Part shown: piece after piece, positions 1 through 8,324 of the stretch
Layout: each line of letters starts with the position of its first letter
Position numbering within the stretch: the first letter of the stretch is position 1
Assembly: GCF_003994485.1 (NCBI RefSeq)
Contig: NZ_RZNJ01000003.1
Span: 434,525 to 498,524 of the forward strand
Reading direction: 5' to 3'
DNA length: 64,000 nt
DNA from: Arsenicitalea aurantiaca
GTDB taxonomy: Bacteria > Pseudomonadota > Alphaproteobacteria > Rhizobiales > Devosiaceae
Position numbers and translations under genes: made by a program
The notes under the pieces: generated by a model
Databases searched by the model: none
The model's input: only the letters and a program-made list of their open reading frames with translations
What the model was told of the DNA's origin: nothing

Positions 1-58
1 CCTGCGGGGCGTCGCCGAAGATCTTGAAGACGTTTTCGACTTTCAGCTTGGCTTTCAT
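1..58 (-). CDS. Glycine betaine/proline ABC transporter ATP-binding protein, N-terminal fragment
   Basis: Only the first 19 codons lie in the window; the gene runs off the left edge. The translation begins MKAKLKVENVFKIFGDAPQ, which resembles the opening strand of ProV/OpuAA-type ATPases that energise osmoprotectant uptake. The Walker motifs lie outside the window, so the assignment rests on the N-terminus alone. A purine-rich Shine-Dalgarno (AAGAGGG) precedes the ATG at 58. It is divergent from the ExoD-family gene. Confidence 0.55.
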   Translation of the reverse strand, partial: MKAKLKVENVFKIFGDAPQ

Positions 59-290
59 CAGCCCTCTTCTTGGCGAACAAGTCAAAATGCCCGACGGCAC
101 TTCGCTGTTCAATTTCTCAAATTCAAAATACAACAAAGCGCCGCGCCAGAGTCCATGTTAAGATCCGGCTGCAAAAGCGCTGTTCGAACGTTTGATGTGC
201 TCAACATAGAGTGGCGCATGCCCCATTTCAACCATAAATCTGGTCTCGTCGATTGCGCCGGCCGTTTCGAATGCTGCGGAGATGGAATTT

Positions 291-923
291 ATGTCTGGTC
301 TGCCAAGGGCTAACGACGGAGCATCGGGCCGTCCCCAGGGCGATGAAGGGACGCTCACCAGCCTGCTCGAAACCGTCTCGGAGGCCGGCGCCGATCCCGA
401 GAAGATCAAGGTCAGCGAAATCGCCGAGGCCATAGGCGCGCTAGGGTTTGCGCCGCTTCTCATCGTGCCCTCGGCAATCGTCGTGACGCCGGCAAGTGCC
501 ATTCCCGGTCTGAGCACCGTCGCCGGTCTCACCATGGCTTTGATCGCGGGCCAGGCACTCTTCGGACGCACCGCCCCATGGCTCCCCGGCTGGATCCGTC
601 GACGATCCATCGACCGTCAGAAGCTGCAAAGCGCCATCCGCGCGGTCGGCGCGCCGACCCGCTGGATCGACCGGATCACGCGACGGCGCTTGCCCATGCT
701 CACAGGGGCGATCGCATCGCGCGTGCTCTTGAGCATCTGCACGCTGCTCGGGCTCATCATGCCGCTCTTCGAGTTCATTCCGACGAGCTCGTCGATCCTC
801 TCGGGCGTGATCCTCCTGATCAGCCTGTCGATCCTGACGCGCGACGGCCTCATAGCGTTGGCCGGCCTCGCCCTTCTGGGCGGAGCCGGCATGCTCGGAT
901 TTATGCTGCTAAAGCTGTTCTGA
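291..923 (+). CDS. exoD: ExoD-family exopolysaccharide synthesis membrane protein
   Basis: A 210-residue integral membrane protein of the ExoD family, named for a rhizobial protein needed for normal exopolysaccharide and alkali tolerance; the biochemical activity of the family is not established. Residues about 30-70 carry the family pattern (EIAEAIGALGFAPLLIVPSA and P-S-A-I-P-G around the first hydrophobic stretch). Three hydrophobic segments fill the C-terminal half. I chose the ATG at 291 because GGAG at 278-281 lies 9 bases upstream. The in-frame ATG at 282 would abut the ribosome site. The gene ends 3 bases from the convergent SH3 gene. Confidence 0.85.
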   Translation: MSGLPRANDGASGRPQGDEGTLTSLLETVSEAGADPEKIKVSEIAEAIGALGFAPLLIVPSAIVVTPASAIPGLSTVAGLTMALIAGQALFGRTAPWLPGWIRRRSIDRQKLQSAIRAVGAPTRWIDRITRRRLPMLTGAIASRVLLSICTLLGLIMPLFEFIPTSSSILSGVILLISLSILTRDGLIALAGLALLGGAGMLGFMLLKLF

Positions 924-926
924 CGC

Positions 927-1499
927 TTAGCGGTCGAGCGCGGCCATCTCGGTGTCGGCGGGCGCCAGATAGGTGTCGAAGACCCAACCTTCCACCCCTG
1001 CCCCGTCGCTCACCCGTACCCAGCGTCCGTTGACTTCATGCACGGCAAGCCGGGTGTCGCGACGGACCGAGCCAAGGACGGCGCTGCCCGAAACCGGCGC
1101 TGCGCGCACATTGAGGCTACTTGCCGTCACACGGCGCATCTCGCGCGGCGCCAAATCTTCGGCGCTGGGTGCCAGAGCCTCGGGAGCGCCCGGCAGTCCG
1201 ACGACACCTTCGATGGTCGAGGGCGCCTCGCCCGCCGGCCGACCCGATGCCGCAACCGACACGGCGAGTGCAGCAGCCGCGCGCGGATCGCTCGGTGACA
1301 AGGGTTCGATCTCCCGGAAGGCGGCGACCGTTTCGGTGGGCGTGGACGAGGCAGAAGCGACTGCCGAACCGGGCGCACCACCGATCGCGGTGACCAGCAT
1401 CTGTCCGCCCATGGTGAACGCTGCACCGGTGAAGATGACCGTGGCGGCGATGGTGCCGGCATAGCGGGCGATGGATCGGGTTGCGGCGTTGGCCTGCAT
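927..1499 (-). CDS. SH3-domain (SH3b) protein, membrane-anchored
   Basis: A 190-residue protein with one hydrophobic segment near residues 12-42, probably a membrane anchor or uncleaved signal. A low-complexity Ala/Pro/Ser/Glu linker follows. The C-terminal bacterial SH3 domain (about residues 120-182) shows the typical pattern SSLNVRAAP, G-S-V, G-R-W-V-R-V and G-W-V. Such domains usually bind peptidoglycan or proteins in the periplasm; the role here is unknown. GGAGG sits 6 bases before the ATG. It is divergent from the dctB-type kinase and convergent with exoD. Confidence 0.8.
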   Translation of the reverse strand: MQANAATRSIARYAGTIAATVIFTGAAFTMGGQMLVTAIGGAPGSAVASASSTPTETVAAFREIEPLSPSDPRAAAALAVSVAASGRPAGEAPSTIEGVVGLPGAPEALAPSAEDLAPREMRRVTASSLNVRAAPVSGSAVLGSVRRDTRLAVHEVNGRWVRVSDGAGVEGWVFDTYLAPADTEMAALDR

Positions 1500-1614
1500 G
1501 TCTGCCTCCGTGTTGACACAGAAAGTCAGGCCGGCGCGATTGGTTCCGATGCATATCGGCGACTGGTCCTTTGAGCGGCCACAGGCTAAAACCGGCCGAA
1601 CGGGAGGACGCCGG

Positions 1615-3465
1615 ATGGCGTGGTGGAGCGCGATATCGAAACGGCGGGGGCTGCTGCTCGGAGCAGGGCTGATGCTCGCACTGGGCCTCGCGATCGCGAC
1701 CCTGGGCGGCGCCTACGCCACCAATGTCTACCTTAACGAGGCGGCGAACCGGGCGCAGACCACGCTCCGCCTCGCCGTCGCCGCGCTGCGCGGCCATATG
1801 AGCCGCTATGAATCCCTGCCACCGCTGATCGCGGAAAACGAGGGGGTCAAGGCGCTGGTGCGCGATCCCGACAATGCGGCACTGCGCGAGGACATCAACC
1901 GCTACCTCAAATCGGTCAACACGCTGCTCGAATCCTCGGACATCTACGTGATGCTGCCCGACGGCATGACCATTGCCGCCAGCAATTTCGACATCTCGCC
2001 GACCTTCGTCGGGGAGAATTTCAGCTACCGTCCCTATTTCTACGAGGCGATGGCGGGCGAAAGAGCGCGCTTTTTCGCGCTCGGGACCACCTCGCTCAAG
2101 CGGGGCTATTATTTCTCGTCCCCGATCCGGATTGGGGACGCGATCGCCGGCGTTCTCGTCTTCAAGGTCGATCTCGATGCCATCGAGAACTCATGGGCGG
2201 GGGGCGACCACGAGATCATCGTCTCGGACCCCGAGGGCATCATCTTCATGACGGGCCGGCGCGACTGGCTGTTCACGGGCCTCCTGCCCCTTACGCCCGA
2301 ACGGCGCGCACGCACCGGGGAAACGCGGCGCTATGCCAATGCCGTGCTGCGGGACCTGCCGGTGCTCCGCGAAGCGCGCGACAGCGGGCAGGAGCTGATG
2401 ACGATCGGGCAGACCGGGGAAGCGCGCGAATATCTCGTGCTTGCCGATGACATGCCCGAGGCCGGCTGGACGGTGAAAGTGCTGCTCGAAACCGGCTCCG
2501 CCCGCGCCCAGGCCGGCACGACGGTCCTTGCAGCGCTGCTCCTGCTCGGGCTTGCCGGCATGGCCATCGTCAGCCTCGTGCAGCGCCGGGCCCGGCTTGC
2601 CGAACGCATGCAGCTGCAGCAGGAGGCCCGCGAAACGCTGGAGCGCCGCGTTGCCGAGCGCACCGCCGCGCTCGCCAGCGTCAACCATCAGCTCGAGCGC
2701 GAAGTGGCCGAGCGCACCGCAACCGAAATCGAGCTGCGCAAGACGCAGTCCGACCTCGTCCAGGCGGGCAAGCTCGCCGCGCTCGGCCAGATGTCGGCGG
2801 CCCTCAGCCATGAGTTCAACCAGCCCCTCTCTGCGGTCAAGACCTATGCCGACAATGCGCTTGTGCTGCTGGACCGCGGTCGCGCGGCGGATGCGGGCGA
2901 AAACGTCTCACGCATCTCGGCGCTTGCTGACCGGATGGCTTCGATCAGCCGGCACCTGCGCAATTTCGCGCGCAAGCCGAACGAGAAGCTCGGGCCGGTG
3001 GCCCTCGAGGGCGTCATCGAAGCGACGCTCGAGATCGTGGCGGGCCGCATCGGCAGTGCGGGCGCGCAGATCGAGCAGTCCGTCGAGCCGGGCCTTTTCG
3101 TGCGCGCGGGCTCTGTGCGGCTGCAACAGGTTCTCGTCAACATCATCGGCAACGCCGCCGATGCCGTGGAGGACGGGCCCGACCGGCGCATCGAACTCAG
3201 TGCCAGACGTGCCGGAGACACCGTCGAGATCGCCGTGCGCGATCACGGCCCGGGCATCGACAAGGCCGTGATCGGGCGCATCTTCGATCCCTTCTTCACC
3301 ACCAAGGGCGTCGGCAAGGGGCTGGGCCTCGGGCTCTCGATTTCCTACAACATCATCAAGGATTTCGACGGCGCCCTTGCCGCCCGCAACCACCCCGACG
3401 GCGGGGCCGAGTTTATCGTCACCCTCGCCAGCGCGAGCAGCAGCCTCGTCGAGGCGGCCGAATGA
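1615..3465 (+). CDS. dctB: DctB-type sensor histidine kinase
   Basis: A membrane sensor kinase of 616 residues. A first transmembrane helix (about 10-38) and a second (about 302-322) bracket a Cache/PAS-like periplasmic sensor of about 260 residues. A coiled coil follows (EARETLERRVAERTAALASV region). The HisKA motif SHEFNQPLSAVKTYADNA has the phosphoacceptor His at about residue 399, and the HATPase has N (NIIGNAADA), D-H-G-P-G and GKGLGLGLS boxes. The HEFNQPLSAVKTYADNA signature is that of DctB, the C4-dicarboxylate sensor. GGGAGGA at 1602-1608 supports the ATG at 1615; the reading frame stays open upstream to 1471. It overlaps the regulator gene by 4 bases. The neighbouring transporter is TAXI-type rather than DctPQM, so the ligand may differ from C4-dicarboxylates. 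Confidence 0.88.
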   Translation: MAWWSAISKRRGLLLGAGLMLALGLAIATLGGAYATNVYLNEAANRAQTTLRLAVAALRGHMSRYESLPPLIAENEGVKALVRDPDNAALREDINRYLKSVNTLLESSDIYVMLPDGMTIAASNFDISPTFVGENFSYRPYFYEAMAGERARFFALGTTSLKRGYYFSSPIRIGDAIAGVLVFKVDLDAIENSWAGGDHEIIVSDPEGIIFMTGRRDWLFTGLLPLTPERRARTGETRRYANAVLRDLPVLREARDSGQELMTIGQTGEAREYLVLADDMPEAGWTVKVLLETGSARAQAGTTVLAALLLLGLAGMAIVSLVQRRARLAERMQLQQEARETLERRVAERTAALASVNHQLEREVAERTATEIELRKTQSDLVQAGKLAALGQMSAALSHEFNQPLSAVKTYADNALVLLDRGRAADAGENVSRISALADRMASISRHLRNFARKPNEKLGPVALEGVIEATLEIVAGRIGSAGAQIEQSVEPGLFVRAGSVRLQQVLVNIIGNAADAVEDGPDRRIELSARRAGDTVEIAVRDHGPGIDKAVIGRIFDPFFTTKGVGKGLGLGLSISYNIIKDFDGALAARNHPDGGAEFIVTLASASSSLVEAAE

Positions 3466-4820
3466 ATCCGGGGCTTGCGCTGCTCGTCGATGACGAGGAG
3501 GATCTGCGCCGTGCCTCGGCGCAGGCCCTCGACCTTGCCGGGCTCAAGGTTCGCGACCTCGGCAGCGCCGAACGGGCGCTGGAGCTCGTTGGCTATGGTT
3601 TCAATGGCATCGTGATCACCGACATCCGCATGCCGGGTATGGACGGCATGACGCTGATGGGCCGGATCCACGAGCTTGACGCCGACATTCCGGTGATCCT
3701 CGTGACCGGCCATGGCGATGTGCAGCTGGCCGTGCGCGCCATGCGCGAAGGCGCGTATGACTTCATCGAAAAGCCCTTTGCGCCCAACCATCTCGCCGAA
3801 ACCGCCGCCCGTGCGCTCGACTGGCGGCGCCTGCTGCTCGAAAACCGGATCCTGCGCGCTGCGGCCGGCCAGCGCGACGACATCGAACAGCGGCTGATCG
3901 GGCGCACCAATGCCATGGTCGACCTGCGTTACCGGGTCCGCGCTGCAGGGCCCACGGATGCCGACGTGCTGATCGTTGGGGAGACCGGGGTCGGCAAGGA
4001 GGTCACGGCCCGTGCGCTGCACGATCTGGGGCCGAGGGCCAGCAAGCCGTTCGTCGCCATCAACTGCGCAGCGCTGCCGGCCACGCTGATGGAGAGCGAG
4101 CTTTTCGGCCATGAGGTCGGCGCTTTTCCCGGCGCGGTCAGGGCGCGGTTCGGCCGCTTCGAGCACGCGCGCGGCGGCACCATCCTGCTCGACGAGATCT
4201 CGGCCATGCCGCTCGACCTTCAGGCCAAGCTCCTGCGCGTCATCCAGGATCGTGCCGTGACACGGCTGGGCGCAGACGAGGCGCAGCCGCTCGACGTACG
4301 CTTCATTGCAACCAGCAAGGCCGACCTCGAAGCCGAAGTTCGCGCGGGCCGCTTCCGTGCCGACCTGCTCTACCGGCTCAACGTCATCACACTGCACGTG
4401 CCGCCGCTCTCGGCGCGGCGCGAGGACGTTCCGCTTCTCTTCCTGCATCTCGTCAACGAAGCCGCCGCGCGCTATCGGCGCGACCTCATCGAGGTCCCTC
4501 CCGCAATCATCGCCGCCATCGCCGAGCGGGACTGGCCGGGCAATGTCCGGGAGTTGCGCAACGCGGCCGATCGCTTCGCGCTGGGGCTCGGCCTGCAGTT
4601 CGAGGATGGCCGCCCGACGCCCGCCGAAGCCCCCACCCGGCTCGTCGACCGGGTTGCCGAGTTCGAACGGCAGGTGATTGCCAGCGCGCTGATGGCGCAT
4701 GGTGGAAGCCTGAAGCCCGTCTACGAATCCCTCGGCATCTCGCGCAAGACTCTCTACGAGAAGATGCAGCGCTACGCGCTCGACAAGCGCATTCCCGGTC
4801 CGATGCTCGATCAGGATTGA
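3462..4820 (+). CDS. dctD: DctD-type sigma-54-dependent response regulator
   Basis: A 452-residue NtrC-family regulator. The receiver domain (1-120) has acidic pocket D10-D11 and phosphoacceptor D54. The AAA+ domain has Walker A GETGVGKE (173-180) and Walker B ILLDEI (241-246). A C-terminal Fis-type helix-turn-helix lies around residues 414-442. The sigma-54 contact loop reads GAFPGA (220-225) instead of GAFTGA, so the usually invariant threonine is proline. The arginine finger region (FRADLLYRLNV) is intact. It starts inside the kinase gene (ATGA overlap), so the pair is translationally coupled. The likely target is the TAXI transporter 205 bases downstream; this is inference from position. 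Confidence 0.88.
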   Translation: MNPGLALLVDDEEDLRRASAQALDLAGLKVRDLGSAERALELVGYGFNGIVITDIRMPGMDGMTLMGRIHELDADIPVILVTGHGDVQLAVRAMREGAYDFIEKPFAPNHLAETAARALDWRRLLLENRILRAAAGQRDDIEQRLIGRTNAMVDLRYRVRAAGPTDADVLIVGETGVGKEVTARALHDLGPRASKPFVAINCAALPATLMESELFGHEVGAFPGAVRARFGRFEHARGGTILLDEISAMPLDLQAKLLRVIQDRAVTRLGADEAQPLDVRFIATSKADLEAEVRAGRFRADLLYRLNVITLHVPPLSARREDVPLLFLHLVNEAAARYRRDLIEVPPAIIAAIAERDWPGNVRELRNAADRFALGLGLQFEDGRPTPAEAPTRLVDRVAEFERQVIASALMAHGGSLKPVYESLGISRKTLYEKMQRYALDKRIPGPMLDQD

Positions 4821-4823
4821 GCC

Positions 4824-4893
4824 GATGGGTGGATTTCCACCCATCTGAGGCGGCTCATGTCACGCAATTCACCCATCGGTTCGCCCCGAACCG
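4824..4893. promoter_or_regulatory. Repeated CACCCATC elements and inverted repeats upstream of the TAXI operon (possible DctD sites)
   Basis: Between the regulator gene and the TAXI gene there is a perfect 9-bp inverted repeat, GATGGGTGG-ATTT-CCACCCATC (4824-4845). A further CACCCATC lies at 4870-4877, 32 bp (about three helical turns) after the right arm. A second inverted repeat, CGGTTCG-CCC-CGAACCG, lies at 4877-4893. There is no T-run, so a terminator is unlikely. A weak GG-N10-GC match to a sigma-54 -24/-12 promoter lies at 4908-4921. Together these fit upstream activator sites for the DctD-type protein. Binding is inference. Confidence 0.4.
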
Positions 4894-5024
4894 GATTGAG
4901 GGGTTGGGGGAGGCGCTCTGCGCTTGCGCCTCGGATATCGCCGATCCTTGATGGTTCTACCTTAGGCCCGCGGGAGGAACCCGGGCCGGGCGAACCATAA
5001 ACAAAAGGACGGGAGGAGAGCGCG

Positions 5025-6002
5025 ATGCGCATCTCGACTTTGGCCGCCAGCGCGGCGGCAGCCCTCATCATCGCAAGCCCCGCTGTGGCACAGGACGACC
5101 GGGCCGGCTGGCCCAACAGCCTGACCATCGGCACGGCCAGCCAGGGCGGCACCTATTTCATCTACGGCACGGGCCTTGCGGGCCTCATCTCCGAAGAACT
5201 CGGCGTCAACGCCTCGGGTGAAGTGACCGGCGGCCCCGTCCAGAACGCGACGCTCGTCGAGACGGGCGACCATGAGATCGGCCTCGTCACCATGGGCCCC
5301 GCTTATGATGCGTGGATGGGCAATTCCGAACTCGCACCGGGGCTCGAGCACAAGAGCATGCGCGCCCTCTTCCCCATGTACCAGACGCCCTTCCAGGTGG
5401 TTGCGCTCGCATCCTCGGGCATCAGCGACGTCGCAGATCTCGACGGCAAGCGCGTCTCGGTCGGCCCGGCCGGCGGCACCGCGGCGACCTATTGGCCGAT
5501 CTATTTCGACGTGGTCGGGGTTTCTCCCGACGTCAGCTTCTCGGGCGCCAATGACGCGGTGGGCCAGGTCAAAGACGGGCTGATCGACGCCTTCGCCTTC
5601 GCAGCCGGCGTGCCGATCGCGGCCTTCGCGCAGATCGCGGCGGAAAACGACGTCAACATCTTCGCGTTCACTCCCGAACAGGTCTCGGCCATCCTCGCCG
5701 AACGCCCCGAACTCGCGGGCTTCGACATCCCGGGCGGGCTCTATGAAGGATATCCCGACGCGCAGCCGACCGTCGCGCTCTGGAACTTCGCGGTGGCTCA
5801 TCAGGACATGCCCGAAAGCCTCGCCTACGAGATCACCAAGCTCGTCATGGAAAACAACGAGCGCATGATGCAGATCCACTCGACCGCAGCCGAGACCGTG
5901 GCCGAGAACACCGACAAGAACACCTTCCTACCCTACCATCCGGGCGCGGTGCGCTATTTCGAGGAAATCGGCGTCTCGATCCCCGACGAACTGAAGGGCT
6001 GA
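5025..6002 (+). CDS. TAXI-family TRAP transporter solute-binding protein
   Basis: A 325-residue periplasmic binding protein with a signal peptide (cut probably after ...ASPAVA, residue 22). The N-terminal TAXI pattern LTIGTASQGGTYFIYGTGLA is clear, as are the downstream ISDVADLDGKRVSVGPAGG and aromatic/acidic segments of this family. TAXI proteins deliver small acids such as glutamate or 2-oxoglutarate-like compounds to a fused TRAP permease; the ligand here cannot be read from sequence. A strong GGGAGGAG lies just upstream of the ATG. It is first in a two-gene transporter operon behind the DctB/DctD-type regulators. Confidence 0.92.
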   Translation: MRISTLAASAAAALIIASPAVAQDDRAGWPNSLTIGTASQGGTYFIYGTGLAGLISEELGVNASGEVTGGPVQNATLVETGDHEIGLVTMGPAYDAWMGNSELAPGLEHKSMRALFPMYQTPFQVVALASSGISDVADLDGKRVSVGPAGGTAATYWPIYFDVVGVSPDVSFSGANDAVGQVKDGLIDAFAFAAGVPIAAFAQIAAENDVNIFAFTPEQVSAILAERPELAGFDIPGGLYEGYPDAQPTVALWNFAVAHQDMPESLAYEITKLVMENNERMMQIHSTAAETVAENTDKNTFLPYHPGAVRYFEEIGVSIPDELKG

Positions 6003-6025
6003 TCTTTCCAGCCTTCAAGATGAAC

Positions 6026-6083
6026 GCAGGCGACGGCCCCAGGGCCGCCGCCTGCACTGTCAGATCACCGCACCCGCGTGCGG
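6026..6083 (+). other. Two intercistronic hairpins between TAXI binding protein and permease
   Basis: Hairpin 1 pairs GCAGGCG (6026-6032) with CGCCTGC (6049-6055) and CGGCCC (6034-6039) with GGGCCG (6042-6047), giving a 13-bp stem with one mismatch. Hairpin 2 pairs CCGCAC (6068-6073) with GTGCGG (6078-6083). Neither has a T-tract. The likely role is protecting the 3' end of the binding-protein message and lowering permease expression; this is inference. Confidence 0.6.
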
Positions 6084-6102
6084 CTCCATGGGAGGAGAGA
6101 CC

Positions 6103-8289
6103 ATGACCACCGCCAATCCGGCGCCCGCAGAGCATGCGTCGCCGATCATCGCGCAGAATGTCGACGAGGAACCGCTGGCAACCAACCAGCGCACGCTGGG
6201 CGGGCGGCTCAACTGGGCCGTCGTGGCGCTCTGCATCCTCTATACCGCCTTCCATGTGGGGGTGATGAACCTCTACCCGCTCGAGACCTGGACCTACCGC
6301 ATGCTGCATGTGGCGGGCGGGCTGCTGCTGGGCTTCCTCATCTACTCGGCTGCAAACGTCACTCTAGACGACACCGGGGCGACCGAGCGTGCGCGGCAGC
6401 ATCCGGTCAATCTTCTGCTCATGGCGGTCGCCGCGGCCGGCATCGGCTATGGGTTCGCCATGGTCGCCTTTGCCTGGGCCGGACTCTGGTTTGCAGGCGT
6501 GCGCGCCCCGGACGCATTCGTCTTCCAGAGCTTCGGCATTCCCCTATTAGTCGGCACAATCGCTGCGATGGCCTCGGGCTGGTTCTTCCCGGTCAAATCC
6601 GCGAGCCGCATCCACTGGACCGACTATTTGCTCGGCCTCTCCGCCATCGCCATGATGGGCTATATCCTCTTCAATGTCGGCCCGATCCGCCTGCGCGCGG
6701 GCACTGCGCTGGCCCAGCCAGCCGACTTTTACGCCGCGCTCGTCGGGGTCCTGCTGATCCTCGAGGTGACGCGCCGCGTCGCCGGCCTCGCCTTGGTGGT
6801 CATCGCCGGCATCTTCATTCTCTATTCCTTCGCCGGCCCTTATCTGCCGGGCTTTCTTGCTCATCGCGGCTATACCCCGGAGCGGTTCTTCACCTACATC
6901 TTCACCGATCAGGGCGTCCTCGGGGATCCGGTCGCGGTGTCCTCGACCTACATCATCCTCTTCATCACCTTTGCAGCTTTCCTGCAGGCCTCGAAGGTCG
7001 GCGACTATTTCGTCAATTTCGCCTTTGCCGCCGCCGGGCGTGCGCGGGGCGGTCCGGCCAAGGTTGCGGTCTTCGCCTCGGGCCTCATGGGCATGATCAA
7101 CGGCACGTCGGCGGGCAATGTGGTGGCGACCGGCTCGCTCACCATCCCGCTCATGAAGCGCGTCGGCTACCCGGCCAAGAGCGCCGGGGCGATCGAGGCG
7201 GCGGCCTCATCCGGCGGGCAGATCATGCCGCCCATCATGGGGGCGGGCGCCTTCATCATGGCCGAAGTCACCGGCATCCCCTATACCGACATCGTCGTCG
7301 CCGCGATCATCCCGGCGGTCCTCTACTTCGCTTCGGTCTACTTCATGGTCGACCTGCAGGCGACCAAGCTGGGCATGAAGGGCCTGCCCAAGAACGAGCT
7401 GCCGATCTTCAAGGAGCTCCTCAAGCAGGTCTACCTCTTCATCCCTATCATCATCCTGATCTACACGCTCTTTGCCGGCTATTCGGTCATCCGGGCGGGC
7501 ACGCTCGCCATGGCCGCGGCGGCAGTGGTCAGCTGGCTGACCCCGCACCGCATGGGTCCGCGTGCCATCCTCAAGGCGCTCGAGCTTGCCGCCAAGATGT
7601 CGATCCAGCTCGTGGCGGTCTGCGCCTGCGCGGGCATCATCGTGGGGGTGATCGCCCTTACCGGGGTCGGGGCGCGTTTTTCCACCCTGCTGCTCGCCAT
7701 CGCCGACCAGAACCAGCTCATCGCCCTTTTCTTTGCGATGTGCATTTCCATCGTCCTGGGCATGGGCATGCCGACCACGGCCGCCTATGCGGTCTCGGCG
7801 GCGGTCGTGGCGCCGGGGCTGATCTCGCTCGGCATCCCGCCGCTCACCGCCCATTTCTTCGTCTTCTACTATGCGGTGATGTCGGCCATTACGCCCCCAG
7901 TCGCGCTTGCGGCCTATGCCGGAGCGGCCCTTTCGGGGGCGGATCCGATGAAGACTTCGGTCGAGAGCTTCAAGTTCGGCCTCGCCGCCTTCGTCGTGCC
8001 GTTCATGTTCTTTTATTCCGACGCCATGCTGATGCAGGGCGAATGGCACGAGATCCTGCACGTCTTCATCACGGCATCGATCGGGATCTACTTCCTCGCC
8101 GCTGCGGTGCAGGGCTGGTATTTCGGCCTCCTCAACCCCGCGCTCAGGATCGTGCTCGCGATCGGCGCGCTCGGCATGATCCAGGGTGGGCTGTTGACCG
8201 ACGCGATCGGCCTCGCCATCGGCGTGGGGCTCTTCATCTGGCAAAAGCGCTTCGTCGACCCCCAGGCGATTGCCCGGGGCGCCGACTGA
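6103..8289 (+). CDS. TRAP transporter fused permease (small and large subunits), TAXI type
   Basis: A 728-residue polytopic membrane protein that combines the small (DctQ-like, N-terminal four-helix part, about residues 20-190) and large (DctM-like) TRAP subunits, as usual for TAXI systems. Family signatures in the DctM part include GLMGMINGTSAGNVVATGS, EAAASSGGQIMPPIMGAGAF and GMGMPTTAAYA. Uptake is driven by an ion gradient using the binding protein encoded upstream. GGAGGAGA at 6091-6098 points to the ATG at 6103; another ATG five codons upstream (6088) would place the ribosome site inside the gene. A rho-independent terminator follows. Confidence 0.92.
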   Translation: MTTANPAPAEHASPIIAQNVDEEPLATNQRTLGGRLNWAVVALCILYTAFHVGVMNLYPLETWTYRMLHVAGGLLLGFLIYSAANVTLDDTGATERARQHPVNLLLMAVAAAGIGYGFAMVAFAWAGLWFAGVRAPDAFVFQSFGIPLLVGTIAAMASGWFFPVKSASRIHWTDYLLGLSAIAMMGYILFNVGPIRLRAGTALAQPADFYAALVGVLLILEVTRRVAGLALVVIAGIFILYSFAGPYLPGFLAHRGYTPERFFTYIFTDQGVLGDPVAVSSTYIILFITFAAFLQASKVGDYFVNFAFAAAGRARGGPAKVAVFASGLMGMINGTSAGNVVATGSLTIPLMKRVGYPAKSAGAIEAAASSGGQIMPPIMGAGAFIMAEVTGIPYTDIVVAAIIPAVLYFASVYFMVDLQATKLGMKGLPKNELPIFKELLKQVYLFIPIIILIYTLFAGYSVIRAGTLAMAAAAVVSWLTPHRMGPRAILKALELAAKMSIQLVAVCACAGIIVGVIALTGVGARFSTLLLAIADQNQLIALFFAMCISIVLGMGMPTTAAYAVSAAVVAPGLISLGIPPLTAHFFVFYYAVMSAITPPVALAAYAGAALSGADPMKTSVESFKFGLAAFVVPFMFFYSDAMLMQGEWHEILHVFITASIGIYFLAAAVQGWYFGLLNPALRIVLAIGALGMIQGGLLTDAIGLAIGVGLFIWQKRFVDPQAIARGAD

Positions 8290-8300
8290 CCAGACCGGAA

Positions 8301-8324
8301 GGGCCGCCCCAGGGCGGCCCTTTT
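8301..8324 (+). terminator. Rho-independent terminator of the TAXI-TRAP operon
   Basis: GGGCCGCC pairs with GGCGGCCC (8301-8308 / 8313-8320) and TTTT follows. The T-run touches the stop codon of the convergent dCTP deaminase gene, so the element may act on both strands. Confidence 0.85.

Noticed and set aside
4824-4845. Perfect hairpin after the DctD-type gene as a terminator
   Set aside because: No T-run follows and one arm is repeated 32 bp downstream, which suits a protein-binding site better.
4908-4921. Firm call of a sigma-54 promoter for the TAXI operon
   Set aside because: Only GG-N10-GC and a few other positions match; too weak for a separate feature.
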